DNA from: an uncultured Winogradskyella sp.
GTDB taxonomy: Bacteria; Bacteroidota; Bacteroidia; Flavobacteriales; Flavobacteriaceae
Length of the DNA stretch: 64,000 nucleotides
NCBI RefSeq assembly: GCF_947498345.1
Contig: NZ_CANMJY010000006.1
Span: 234,557 to 298,556 of the forward strand
Direction: 5' to 3'
The translations under genes were made by a program, and so were the position numbers. A model generated the notes under the pieces. It was not told where the DNA came from and made no database searches. It saw only the letters and a program-made list of their open reading frames with translations. This document shows positions 42,205 through 50,991 of the stretch, one piece after another; the stretch's first letter is position 1; every line of letters starts with the position of its first letter.

Positions 42205-42797
42205 GCTAAATATCCATAAATGGCAATAATAGTGAATCCTAAATATTGAAAACTCGTAAAAGTAAACCCTTTGTACATATACAAAGGTACAGATATGATA
42301 TCACCTATAATCCAGAAAATCCAATTTTCAATCTTACGTTTTGCCATGAGCCACATTCCGACAAAAAAGATAGCAGTCGTGAGCGTATCTACATAGGCGA
42401 CCCAACCATCCCATTTATCAAAAGTTTTATAAACAACATACACAAAAAAAAGTGTAGCTATAAAAATTAAAACACTAATTCTTTTCTCTTTAATTGTAGT
42501 AGTAGATATTGGTGTTACATGAATATCATCTACTTTACGTGTCCATATATACCATCCATAAACACTCATTATAAAATAATACCCATTAATCATCATGTCA
42601 CCAAGCAGTTGCCATTTTAATAATAAATACACAAAAATTGACGTACTTATCATTCCTGTAGGAAATACTAAAACTTTGTTCTGTTTAGAAAACCAGACAG
42701 ACAAGAATCCAAAAATCACTGCAATAATTTCTAATACAATATCTATGGTTTCAGATGCTGCATATTGACCAAAGAGAAAATCAAAAATCTGGTTCAT
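42165..42797 (-). CDS. pnuT: PnuC-family vitamin transporter, probably PnuT (thiamine)
   Basis: 210 residues with seven hydrophobic helices. Family signatures are VWFSKQNKVLVFPTGMIS, NGYYFIMSVYGWYIWTRK, WDGWVAYVDTLTTAIFFVGMWLMAKRKIENWIFWIIGDIISVPLYMYKG (about 130-175). PnuC proteins facilitate uptake of NR, riboflavin (PnuX) or thiamine (PnuT) that is trapped by phosphorylation. The adjacent thiamine-binding protein gene (17-base overlap) and TPP-controlled receptor favour thiamine. Fused in one operon with the NadR-like kinase. Confidence 0.88.
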   Translation of the reverse strand: MNQIFDFLFGQYAASETIDIVLEIIAVIFGFLSVWFSKQNKVLVFPTGMISTSIFVYLLLKWQLLGDMMINGYYFIMSVYGWYIWTRKVDDIHVTPISTTTIKEKRISVLIFIATLFFVYVVYKTFDKWDGWVAYVDTLTTAIFFVGMWLMAKRKIENWIFWIIGDIISVPLYMYKGFTFTSFQYLGFTIIAIYGYLAWKKYLNNNLQTV

Positions 42798-43041
42798 AAT
42801 CGCTTCGATCTGTTTTTACAATTTTCATTTGTAATACCGAAATAGCAACCTCTTTAAACGAACGCTTTATTTCTTGAGTTAAGAATGGCATTAATTTGTC
42901 TATGTCTCCATAAATTTGAGTACTCAAGGGGTTTTCTAATACAGTAAACTCTGAATTTCTTAACCTTTTAATAAAGTTGATAACGTGCATTTCATAATCG
43001 TCTTGCAAAGGTGATAATGTTAAATCTATAGATATATTCAT
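42781..43041 (-). CDS. thiamine-binding family protein (YkoF/MTH1187 type)
   Basis: 86 residues. MNISIDLTLSPLQDDYEMHVINFIKRLRN, then the strands FTVLENPLSTQIYGDIDKLM and a helix QEIKRSFKEVAISVLQMKIV match the Thiamine_BP fold (formerly DUF77), a ferredoxin-like domain. No signal peptide, so it is cytoplasmic. It overlaps the PnuC gene by 17 bases. This gene is the best evidence that the transporter handles thiamine or its precursors. Confidence 0.8.
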   Translation of the reverse strand: MNISIDLTLSPLQDDYEMHVINFIKRLRNSEFTVLENPLSTQIYGDIDKLMPFLTQEIKRSFKEVAISVLQMKIVKTDRSDYEPDF

Positions 43042-43043
43042 TC

Positions 43044-43769
43044 TTACTTTTTTATCTCATTTAAAAATGTTTCATCGTCTTCAAAAGCAGTGCCTATGAC
43101 AACTAAATCAGCTCCAGCTTTGTAGGCTGATGTTAACTCAGATAATGACCTGATTCCGCCTCCAACAATTAAAGGAATATTTAGCTGTTGTTTTACATTT
43201 GAAATTATTTTTGGTTCAATAGGATGAGTGGCACCGCTTCCGGCTTCAAGATAAATCAATTGCATGCCTAACAACTCTCCTGCTTTAGCTGTATCAATTA
43301 TGGTTTGCAAAGCTTGTCGTTTAATAGGTTTTGTTTGACTCACACGCTCTACAGAAGTTTGTTTTCCGTTTTCAATAAGCATATAACCTGTTGGTAAAAC
43401 CTCTAGAGTAGTTTCATTTATTTTAGAAACAGCTTCAACATGCTTACCTATTAAATACTCTGGGTTCCTCCCAGAAATTAAAGATAAAAACAAAATACCG
43501 TCAGCTTTATCCGTTATCTGAATGATATCTCCAGGAAATAACACTATGGGTAGATTAGAATACTTTTTTATTTCGACAACCAGAGTTTCCGTAACCCCTT
43601 TGTCTACCTCACTTCCGCCAACAAAAATATGTGTTGCAATCGATGCGTTTACTTTATCTAAGAAACCTGAAACATTTTCAACGTTCATTTTATCAGGGTC
43701 TATTAAAACGGCTAAAAGTTTTTTAGGTCTTGAAATTGATGTGATTATATTTTGATAGATACTATTCAT
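43044..43769 (-). CDS. geranylgeranylglyceryl/heptaprenylglyceryl phosphate synthase family protein
   Basis: 241 residues, TIM-barrel. LLAVLIDPDKM (about 18-28), FVGGSEVDKG (about 49-58), PIVLFPGD (about 74-81), DGILFLSLISGRNPEYLIG (about 89-107), LEVLPTGYMLIENG, YLEAGSGA and LIVGGGIRSLSEL are the family's phosphate and substrate blocks. Bacteroidota members belong to group II and make prenylglyceryl phosphates. The physiological product in this organism is not known. Shares one base with the PPTase gene upstream and is three bases from the thiamine-binding gene. Confidence 0.92.
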   Translation of the reverse strand: MNSIYQNIITSISRPKKLLAVLIDPDKMNVENVSGFLDKVNASIATHIFVGGSEVDKGVTETLVVEIKKYSNLPIVLFPGDIIQITDKADGILFLSLISGRNPEYLIGKHVEAVSKINETTLEVLPTGYMLIENGKQTSVERVSQTKPIKRQALQTIIDTAKAGELLGMQLIYLEAGSGATHPIEPKIISNVKQQLNIPLIVGGGIRSLSELTSAYKAGADLVVIGTAFEDDETFLNEIKK

Positions 43770-44395
43770 TATGGAATTACATAAGCACAGGTAAATCCTT
43801 CAAACTCTATAAAGGCTGTATTGTATCTATACTTTTTATCTCTATAATCAATCCACGCTACGGTTTCACCATCATCTAACATAAACGGAATCACCAAAAA
43901 ATGTTCTCTAAAAAGCATTCCAGGTGTTGCAAATAGTTTGTATAAAGACTCTTTAACACCCCAGATTACAGTTAATTTTCTTATATAATCTTCTGCATTT
44001 ATAGTTAAATAATTAAACTCGTAATCCACAAATTTCTTAGCTATGATGCTTATTTTATGGCGTTGCATTTCAATATCAATACCCACTTCCTTATCACTAA
44101 CAATAACTCCAGAAAACGTAAAGGAATGCGTTATAGAAATATGCTTACCATCCCTAAGATGAGGTTTACCATTATCATCATAAAACAAATCTTGATCTGT
44201 ATAACCAAATCTTCTCAGCAAATGTCTTACGCTTAAAAAACCTCGTTGGTGGAGCTCGCTTTTCATGCCTAAAACACGTTCTAAACTATTCGGTTTTAAA
44301 TCTAACGGCCTCAGTAAGTCGTCATAAGATTCTTCAATCTTCCAGATTTTAACAGTAGTTTGTGAGTTTACACTAATGGATTTGTACAGTGGCAT
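43769..44395 (-). CDS. 4'-phosphopantetheinyl transferase superfamily protein
   Basis: 208 residues, Sfp-like. LRDGKHISITHSFTFSGVIVSDKEVGIDIEMQRHKI (about 73-108) contains the Mg-binding GIDIE motif, and VIWGVKESLYKLFATPG (about 144-160) the WxxKEA-like motif (WGVKES). It activates a carrier protein by attaching phosphopantetheine. First gene of the minus-strand operon leading to arfB. The carrier is not in this window. Confidence 0.92.
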   Translation of the reverse strand: MPLYKSISVNSQTTVKIWKIEESYDDLLRPLDLKPNSLERVLGMKSELHQRGFLSVRHLLRRFGYTDQDLFYDDNGKPHLRDGKHISITHSFTFSGVIVSDKEVGIDIEMQRHKISIIAKKFVDYEFNYLTINAEDYIRKLTVIWGVKESLYKLFATPGMLFREHFLVIPFMLDDGETVAWIDYRDKKYRYNTAFIEFEGFTCAYVIP

Positions 44396-44426
44396 TTAAT
44401 ATTCTAAATCCTATTGATTATCTTTG
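44395..44426 (+). promoter_or_regulatory. promoter of ahcY
   Basis: TTTA (44395-44398), a 20-nt spacer and TATCTTTG (44419-44426). Transcription from about 44432 gives a leader of about 95 nt containing a small palindrome cgcctaaggcg (44430-44440). I found no match to known SAH or SAM riboswitches in it. Confidence 0.6.
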
Positions 44427-44527
44427 CATCGCCTAAGGCGAAGTTGGTTTTTTTTGATTTAGCGAATTTAGTTATTTAAGCCCTAAACCCAAAGGCAAGA
44501 ACAATTTTATAAAAGATAAAAAAGAAT

Positions 44528-45844
44528 ATGAGTACTAAAACAATTGCTTACGTACCAAACAAGGTAAAAGATATGTCGCTTGCGGCTTGGGGAAGAAAAG
44601 AGATTGAATTAGCCGAAGCAGAAATGCCAGGCTTAATGAGCCTTCGAGAAGAATACAAAAACGAGCAACCGTTAAAGGGCGCGCGTATTGCTGGTTGTTT
44701 GCATATGACCATCCAAACTGCTGTATTAATTGAAACATTGCAAGCCTTAGGTGCTGAAGTTACCTGGAGTTCATGTAATATTTTCTCTACTCAAGATCAG
44801 GCGGCGGCGGCCATTGCTGCTACAGGAACAGCTGTATATGCGTGGAAGGATATGACAGAAGAAGAGTTTGATTGGTGTATAGAACAAACGCTTTTCTTTG
44901 GAGAAGATCGTCAACCCTTAAATATGATTTTAGATGATGGTGGAGATTTAACCAATATGGTTTTAGATAAATACCCAGAATTAGCTGCTGGTATTAATGG
45001 TCTTTCTGAAGAAACTACAACTGGTGTTCATAGATTATACGAGCGTGTAAAAAATGGAACTTTACCAATGCCAGCAATCAATGTTAATGATTCGGTAACA
45101 AAATCTAAGTTTGATAACAAGTATGGTTGTAAGGAATCTGCCGTTGACGCAATCCGTAGAGCAACAGATATTATGCTTGCTGGAAAACGTGTAACTGTTT
45201 GTGGTTATGGTGATGTTGGTAAAGGAACGGCTGCATCTTTTAAAGGTGCTGGTAGTATTGTTACTGTAACTGAAATAGATCCTATTTGCGCATTACAAGC
45301 CGCAATGGATGGTTTTGAAGTAAAGAAATTAGAAACTGTTATCGGTAATACGGACATTGTTATTACTACTACAGGTAATAAAGATATTGTACAAGGACAT
45401 CATTTTGAAGCTTTAAAAGACAAGGCTATTGTTTGTAATATTGGGCATTTTGATAACGAAATTGATATGGCTTGGTTAAATAAAAATCATGGTCATACCA
45501 AAGACACCATTAAGCCTCAGGTAGATAAATATACTATCAATGGAAAAGATATTATCATTTTGGCTGAAGGTCGTTTAGTGAACTTAGGTTGTGCAACAGG
45601 TCATCCAAGTTTTGTGATGAGCAACTCGTTTACCAATCAAACTTTAGCTCAGATTGAATTATGGAATAATATAGAAGCTTATGAAAACAAAGTATATATG
45701 TTACCAAAGCATTTAGATGAAAAAGTTGCAAAACTACATTTAGAAAAAATAGGTGTTGAGCTTACCGAATTACGTGAAGAGCAGGCAGAATACATTGGTG
45801 TTACTGTTGAAGGGCCTTTTAAGCCCGAGCATTATAGATATTAA
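44528..45844 (+). CDS. ahcY: adenosylhomocysteinase
   Basis: 438 residues. Signatures: [37 protein letters not shown] (about 79-99), [18 protein letters not shown] (about 180-197) and the NAD-binding [17 protein letters not shown] (about 226-242). C-terminal [19 protein letters not shown] and FKPEHYRY end the family protein. It splits S-adenosylhomocysteine into adenosine and homocysteine, closing the methylation cycle. Expressed from the promoter at 44395-44426 with a long leader. Confidence 0.97.
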   Translation: MSTKTIAYVPNKVKDMSLAAWGRKEIELAEAEMPGLMSLREEYKNEQPLKGARIAGCLHMTIQTAVLIETLQALGAEVTWSSCNIFSTQDQAAAAIAATGTAVYAWKDMTEEEFDWCIEQTLFFGEDRQPLNMILDDGGDLTNMVLDKYPELAAGINGLSEETTTGVHRLYERVKNGTLPMPAINVNDSVTKSKFDNKYGCKESAVDAIRRATDIMLAGKRVTVCGYGDVGKGTAASFKGAGSIVTVTEIDPICALQAAMDGFEVKKLETVIGNTDIVITTTGNKDIVQGHHFEALKDKAIVCNIGHFDNEIDMAWLNKNHGHTKDTIKPQVDKYTINGKDIIILAEGRLVNLGCATGHPSFVMSNSFTNQTLAQIELWNNIEAYENKVYMLPKHLDEKVAKLHLEKIGVELTELREEQAEYIGVTVEGPFKPEHYRY

Positions 45845-45848
45845 GATT

Positions 45849-45869
45849 ATTCCTGCGAAAGCAGGAATC
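45849..45869. repeat. small palindrome after ahcY (REP-like)
   Basis: attcctgc (45849-45856) gaaa gcaggaat forms a perfect hairpin with a GAAA tetraloop and no T run. Sequences of the form attcctgcg..gcaggaat recur in many flavobacterial genomes, as I recall, so this may be a dispersed element. Confidence 0.55.
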
Positions 45870-45887
45870 TCTCATTATAAATCAAAG

Positions 45888-45916
45888 AAACCCTTGCAAA
45901 GATGTGAGGGTTTTTT
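45888..45916 (+). terminator. terminator of ahcY
   Basis: Stem aaacccttgca (45888-45898) / tgtgagggttt (45903-45913) with some G-U pairs and loop aaga, then a T run. It overlaps the 3' end of the convergent gene at 45915 by a base or two. Confidence 0.85.
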
Positions 45917-46700
45917 AATATCCTGTAACTAATAATCTCCTAGCGCCTTTAATGCCACACTTTTGGTATTTATGATAAGCTTGTGCTGCTCTTTCTCTAA
46001 TTTGCAAATCCGTTTCATCTAAAATCCAGCCATCAATAGCTGATTTTAACGTATAGGCCTCGGGCGCCATTAAACCAGTAGTCCAAACTAACGGATTAAC
46101 TTTAGTTTGTTCGAAATAAGGTTTAAAATAATCTTTACTAATACACGCTAAAACAATAGCATCGCGTTTGTTAGTATTAAACGGAGTAAAATTACCCTCT
46201 ACATTAAATTCCATTAATCCATCATGACCTATATAAGACAGTAAACCAGATGCACCACCAAAATTCAATGTTTTTGAATTGTGTAAAATCGAAACCTCAC
46301 TCCTTCCTGCTGTGGCTTGTAGAAAATCTATTGTGGTTTGCTTTATATATTTACCATCGTAAGCATCAGCAAGTAAATAAGTGTTTGAAGTTTTATGTTT
46401 AAATAATAAACGTTCTAAAACTTTAGGGTTATTAGATTTTATGTTTTTTATAAAGGTCCAATCTTTAGAATTTTTGAAATAGGTTTTCATTCCATATAAA
46501 GCTCCCCAATAGAGATTGTTTTTTGGATTTTGACCATTTCCAAATTTATCAGGTACAGGAACTATGCCTTGATTTTCATTATCACAAAGTGCTACAAAAA
46601 CATGAATAGTTTTTATAGGCTTTTGGTATTTAGAAAACGTAAGACTTAATATAAAAAATAAAGAAAGTATTATTCTTACCATATTATTAAATAACGACAA
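45915..46700 (-). CDS. secreted protein, possible caspase-like (clan CD) fold
   Basis: 261 residues (or 255 from an ATG at 46682, which fits the signal peptide better). A hydrophobic N-terminal signal (VRIILSLFFILSLTFS) points to export. The body contains KTIHVFVALCDNENQGIVPVP, YLLADAYDGKYIKQTTIDFLQAT, SGLLSYIGHDGLMEF (His-Asp-Gly) and, about 30 residues later, RDAIVLACISKDYF (Ala-Cys). A His-x-Gly followed by an Ala-Cys strand is how the catalytic dyad of clan-CD cysteine peptidases is arranged. I do not recognise a named family, so the peptidase idea is only an inference. Confidence 0.7.
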   Translation of the reverse strand: MSLFNNMVRIILSLFFILSLTFSKYQKPIKTIHVFVALCDNENQGIVPVPDKFGNGQNPKNNLYWGALYGMKTYFKNSKDWTFIKNIKSNNPKVLERLLFKHKTSNTYLLADAYDGKYIKQTTIDFLQATAGRSEVSILHNSKTLNFGGASGLLSYIGHDGLMEFNVEGNFTPFNTNKRDAIVLACISKDYFKPYFEQTKVNPLVWTTGLMAPEAYTLKSAIDGWILDETDLQIRERAAQAYHKYQKCGIKGARRLLVTGY

Positions 46701-46718
46701 TTCAGTATTTTAAGTATT

Positions 46719-46744
46719 AAAAAACCTTTCTTCTTCAAGAAAGG
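46719..46744 (-). terminator. terminator of the S46 peptidase gene
   Basis: Stem cctttctt (46725-46732) / aagaaagg (46737-46744), loop cttc, with an A run at 46719-46724 (T run on the minus strand). Confidence 0.85.
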
Positions 46745-46769
46745 CTTAAACCATTAATTTTTTTTACAG

Positions 46770-48857
46770 CTATTTTTTGGGATGCACCAATTGCATTTCA
46801 TCGATTAGGTGTTTGGCACCTGCATACTTATCAATGATAAACAATACATAGCGTAAATCGACCATAATATTTCTACAAATCTCAGGGTCATAATTCATAT
46901 CACTCATAGTACCTTCCCACACACGGTCAAAATTTAGACCGACCAAATTACCCTCGGCATCTATTGCCGGACTACCTGAATTTCCTCCCGTAGTATGATT
47001 AGTTCCTAAAAAACAAACTGGTACTTTCCCATTACTATCCGCATATGGCCCGTAATCTTTTGTTTTGTATAAATCACGTAATTTTTGCGGCACATCAAAC
47101 TCATAATCCCCTGGTACGTATTTTTCAATGACTCCATCTAAATAACTCACAGGATTATAATATACTGCATCTCTTGGAGAATAGCCTCTCACCTGACCAT
47201 AAGTAACACGTAGCGTACTATTAGCATCAGGAAAGTAACGCTCATTTGGTAAGGCTTCCATAAGTGCCGTCATATATTGTGTTTGCAATGCTGTTATTGG
47301 AGTATTTTTTTGTTGAAATTCACTATCAATTGTATTAAAAAATTCAGCAATAATAGGCTTAGCGTATGTATATGCAGCATCTGCATTTAGGTTTTTAATA
47401 ATATCATCTGCACTTCCTTCTAACAATTTTAAAGCTGACTCTAAATTGGTAAAAGCTGTTTTGTTATAAATAGATGCATCGACTTTCTTTCCATAAAGTG
47501 GCATTACATTTAAGTAAACACCTTTATCGACATCAACATCATAATTTTTATGAATCCCTTTTAATCGGCTAATTAAACTAGCCTTTGCTCTTTCGAAACT
47601 TTTAGGGTTTGCAATTAAGGCTTGTTCAACCTGGTAAGCTCTAAAAGTCATTTGCATTAACTCATTTGTTACCAAAAAGACTTCAATAAAGTTTCTTCGC
47701 TTAATATTTACAGGCGCAAAATCTTTGTATAACTTATCAAATTTTGGCAGAATGTTTCCGTATTTATTCTCTAATCCTTTTTCTTTTAAAGCCTTTGTAA
47801 ATGTAGCTTCAAACGCTCTACGTTTTTCAACGGCTTTACTTTTATTAATTCCCAGATTTTCACCAATCCATTTTTTCCAGGCATTGGCAATACGTGCTTG
47901 TTTTGAGGCATACTTAATTCTTACAGCATCACTTGCCTTCATTTTTTGATCAATGACTTTTAAAGCGGCTTCTCTAATAGCAATATTAGTTGGGTTATAT
48001 TCCTTTGTAATATGCTCAATAGCTACTGCTGGTAGATATTCGTTGGTACGGCCAGGAAAACCAAAAACCATTGTGAAATCGCCTTCTTCAACTCCATCTA
48101 ATGAGATAGGTAAAAAATGTTTTGGCTTATAAGGTTTGTTTTCTTTACTATATTTTGCAGGTCTGTTGTTAGCGTCTGCATAAATACGAAACATAGAAAA
48201 ATCACCAGTGTGTCTGGGAAAAACCCAGTTGTCTGTATCACTACCAAACTTACCAATACTGCTTGGTGGTGCACCAACCAAACGAATATCTTCAAAACGT
48301 TCTGTAACAAAAAGAAAGTACTGATTGCCTTTATAAAATGATTTTACTTTAACTTCTTGCCAGATCGCTTTTGACCAATTCTTCATGGCCTCATTACTAT
48401 TTTTTGTGATTTGAGATTGCTTTTCTTTTTCAGTCATAGTATCCATTACACCTTGTAAAACTTTATCCGTTACATCATGAATACTAACTATAAACTCAAT
48501 AAATAAGCCTTCATTTGGCAATTCATCTTCTAAAGACATTGCCCAAAAACCATCCTTTAAATAATCGTTTTCTAAAGACGAATGCGATTGAATCTGTCCA
48601 AAACCACAATGATGATTTGTTAAAACTAAACCTTTATCTGAAATTACTTCGCTAGTACAACCACCATTAAAATGACCAATGGCATCTTTAAGACTAGAAT
48701 TGTTAACATCGTAAATATCTTTAGCAGTTAACTTGCTTCCAAGGTTTTGCATTTCGTCTTCATTCATTCCTTCTAAGAGTGAAGGAATCCACATGCCTCC
48801 TTGCTGGGCAGAAACTTGAAAAACAATGAAAAAGATGATAAATTTTAAGACTTTCAT
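46770..48857 (-). CDS. S46 family dipeptidyl peptidase, DPP11-type
   Basis: 695 residues with a signal peptide (about 1-17, VSAQQ). Chymotrypsin-like catalytic parts are LTNHHCGFGQIQ (His near 83), the Asp in a central block (GSDTDNWVFPRHTGDF) and TGGNSGSPAID (Ser627). The residue 18 after the catalytic Ser is Arg645 (LNFDRVWEG). In Porphyromonas enzymes this position (673) is Arg in DPP11, specific for Asp/Glu at P1, and Gly in DPP7. So this is a predicted acidic-residue-specific periplasmic dipeptidyl peptidase. Monocistronic. Confidence 0.93.
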   Translation of the reverse strand: MKVLKFIIFFIVFQVSAQQGGMWIPSLLEGMNEDEMQNLGSKLTAKDIYDVNNSSLKDAIGHFNGGCTSEVISDKGLVLTNHHCGFGQIQSHSSLENDYLKDGFWAMSLEDELPNEGLFIEFIVSIHDVTDKVLQGVMDTMTEKEKQSQITKNSNEAMKNWSKAIWQEVKVKSFYKGNQYFLFVTERFEDIRLVGAPPSSIGKFGSDTDNWVFPRHTGDFSMFRIYADANNRPAKYSKENKPYKPKHFLPISLDGVEEGDFTMVFGFPGRTNEYLPAVAIEHITKEYNPTNIAIREAALKVIDQKMKASDAVRIKYASKQARIANAWKKWIGENLGINKSKAVEKRRAFEATFTKALKEKGLENKYGNILPKFDKLYKDFAPVNIKRRNFIEVFLVTNELMQMTFRAYQVEQALIANPKSFERAKASLISRLKGIHKNYDVDVDKGVYLNVMPLYGKKVDASIYNKTAFTNLESALKLLEGSADDIIKNLNADAAYTYAKPIIAEFFNTIDSEFQQKNTPITALQTQYMTALMEALPNERYFPDANSTLRVTYGQVRGYSPRDAVYYNPVSYLDGVIEKYVPGDYEFDVPQKLRDLYKTKDYGPYADSNGKVPVCFLGTNHTTGGNSGSPAIDAEGNLVGLNFDRVWEGTMSDMNYDPEICRNIMVDLRYVLFIIDKYAGAKHLIDEMQLVHPKK

Positions 48858-48913
48858 AATATCTGATTTTGTAAATATGTAAAGATAAAAAAGAAACCTA
48901 AAGTATTACTGTT

Positions 48914-49666
48914 TTACATATCTAACCATTTCTTAAAATTGGTAGTACGTTCTCTAGAAACAATTATCTGTTCCTCTTGTTTTGGATTTAGTTTTAACAA
49001 TAGTCTTGAATTGAAATACGTGTGAATTTCCTCCACAGCATTGACCGAAACCATATATTTTCTATTAATTCTAAAAAACTGAATAGGATCTAAAATGTCT
49101 TCTAACTGATCAATAGTATATTCAATCGGGCATTTATGTCCACTTTGCGTATTCAAAAATATAACACCTTCATCTGCCATAAAATATGCAATGTCTTCGA
49201 CCTTATAAGTACTAAATTGATTCCCGATTTTCACCATAAAACGTTTTTTGTATTCTTTGGTAAACAGTTGTCTTATGGAATTGATGTCTGTAGTGTTATT
49301 TTGTCTACTGTCAATAATATTAGTATACTTTTCTAAAGCTTTTTTAAGTTCATTTTTATCAATAGGCTTCAATAAGTAGTCCAATCCATTATACTTAAAC
49401 CCTCGTATTGCATATTCATTATACGCAGTAGTAAATATAATTGGAGGATGCTTAGACAACTGATCAATAATATCAAAACCGTAGCCATCATTTAACTGAA
49501 TATCTAAAAAGATTAAGTCAGGCGAGTCATTTTCTGCAAACCATTTTAAACCACTTTCAACAGATGAAATTTGCGTCAAAATCTCACATTCTGGCGCAAG
49601 TTCTTCAATTAAATGGCGCAGTCTTCTTGATGCAATATCCTCGTCTTCAATAATTACAGCTTTCAT
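48914..49666 (-). CDS. LytTR-family response regulator
   Basis: 250 residues. Receiver domain (about 1-120: VIIEDEDIASRRLRHL, DLIFLDIQLNDGYGFD with phospho-Asp56, DYLLKPIDKNELKKAL). LytTR DNA-binding domain (about 147-247: FMVKIGNQFSTYKVEDIAYFMADEGVIFL, FFRINRKYMVSVNAVEEI). It starts two bases after the partner kinase gene ends, forming a LytS-LytR pair. Divergent TonB receptor at 50992 is a possible target. Confidence 0.94.
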   Translation of the reverse strand: MKAVIIEDEDIASRRLRHLIEELAPECEILTQISSVESGLKWFAENDSPDLIFLDIQLNDGYGFDIIDQLSKHPPIIFTTAYNEYAIRGFKYNGLDYLLKPIDKNELKKALEKYTNIIDSRQNNTTDINSIRQLFTKEYKKRFMVKIGNQFSTYKVEDIAYFMADEGVIFLNTQSGHKCPIEYTIDQLEDILDPIQFFRINRKYMVSVNAVEEIHTYFNSRLLLKLNPKQEEQIIVSRERTTNFKKWLDM

Positions 49667-49668
49667 AT

Positions 49669-50745
49669 CTATATTGGTATTGATAACGTTTCTTTTCTAA
49701 TTAAATGACTTGGCAATAATGGCATAACGACAACAAAATTCTTACTGTCGTCTTTAACTGTCACGCCTTCATTTGTATAAAAAGCATAACGTTTTTTAAT
49801 GTTTGCTAGTCCTAATTGTAATGAGGAGTTAGAATCATTACGCTTTCTAATATTATTCTTTATCACCAAAACATCATTTTTGGTAAATATTTCAATACGA
49901 ATTGGTTGCTCTTTTGAATAATAATTATGCTTTAATGCATTCTCAACTAGCATTTGAATAGATAATGTTGGTATGAGTAACATTTTGTGTTGTGCATCTA
50001 TGTCTGTACTTATAGATATTGAACCATCATGTCTAACCTTCATCATAAAGATAAACGAATCTAAAAATTGCAACTCTTTATCTAGACTTACTAAATCTTC
50101 TTCTCTATTATCTAAAATATAGCGATAGCATGAAGCAAGCCTAGTTACAAAATCCGAAGCCAAATCTCTATCTTCATACATAAGTGAGGTTAATGTATTT
50201 AAGCTATTAAACAAAAAATGCGGACTTATTTGGCTTTTGAGAGAATTGTATTTTGAAGTCATCATTTCTTTTTTCAGCTCATGCACTTTAGCTTCTACTT
50301 CTTTTTTCTCTTCTATGATTCTATAAAATTGATTAAAAATAGATAAGGAAGCTCCTAATAATGTAGCTCTAAGAAAGTCTATTCTAAAACGTAACCATGG
50401 ATTTTCTGCTTGAATTTGGCAAAAATCTAATTGAAAAATACCTAAATAATAAATTACCGCGGCTGTAGGGCAAACAATCAATAAGGTCTTTAAAAGAATG
50501 GCTATGCTACTTTTTACACTTAAATCTTTTGATGATAAAGATTTTCTATCTTTCTTAATTAACCAATCATTGACTTCCCATGTCAACATAAATAAGATAA
50601 AAGCAGTGAAATAATAAAAAATAGCAGCTCTATCTATCATTTCTGGTTTATCATCATGTGCTATAGTTAACTTTATTAAAAAATAAATTACGTTTATGAT
50701 TAGAAATCGTATTGCAATCTTTTTTATGTAAGCTTTTTTAATCAT
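49669..50745 (-). CDS. LytS-like sensor histidine kinase
   Basis: 358 residues. Four hydrophobic segments in the first 160 residues form a membrane domain. The His_kinase motif NSLKSQISPHFLFNSLNTLTSLMYED (about 168-193) contains the phospho-His; the atypical ATPase part includes IPTLSIQMLVENALKHN (about 255-271) and LGLANIKKRYAFY. These are hallmarks of the LytS/YehU family that pairs with LytTR regulators. First gene of the unit. Confidence 0.93.
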   Translation of the reverse strand: MIKKAYIKKIAIRFLIINVIYFLIKLTIAHDDKPEMIDRAAIFYYFTAFILFMLTWEVNDWLIKKDRKSLSSKDLSVKSSIAILLKTLLIVCPTAAVIYYLGIFQLDFCQIQAENPWLRFRIDFLRATLLGASLSIFNQFYRIIEEKKEVEAKVHELKKEMMTSKYNSLKSQISPHFLFNSLNTLTSLMYEDRDLASDFVTRLASCYRYILDNREEDLVSLDKELQFLDSFIFMMKVRHDGSISISTDIDAQHKMLLIPTLSIQMLVENALKHNYYSKEQPIRIEIFTKNDVLVIKNNIRKRNDSNSSLQLGLANIKKRYAFYTNEGVTVKDDSKNFVVVMPLLPSHLIRKETLSIPI

Positions 50746-50991
50746 GTTTTGTTTAGACTAATCTCAAATATACACAGACATTAACATAAAGATAAATGCT
50801 ACAGGTTGAATTGTTAAAATACGTATTGAATTGTTAGATTTTAATTTAAATGGTAACTAAAAATACTCACTAATAAAACGCTACTTAATATGGCTAAAAT
50901 ATCAACTCAGCACTAAATTTCACAGTTCAAAATTATTGCCTTTTAACCTTCTAGAGACTTTTTCAACTTTGGTAAAAACAAACCAAAAACC

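Noticed and set aside
42165..42797. Assignment of PnuC strictly as nicotinamide riboside transporter
   Set aside because: The adjacent thiamine-binding protein and nearby TPP-controlled receptor favour thiamine, though NR transport is not excluded.
44427..44527. SAH or SAM riboswitch in the ahcY leader
   Set aside because: Only a small cgcctaaggcg palindrome is present; no conserved SAH/SAM motif blocks could be found.
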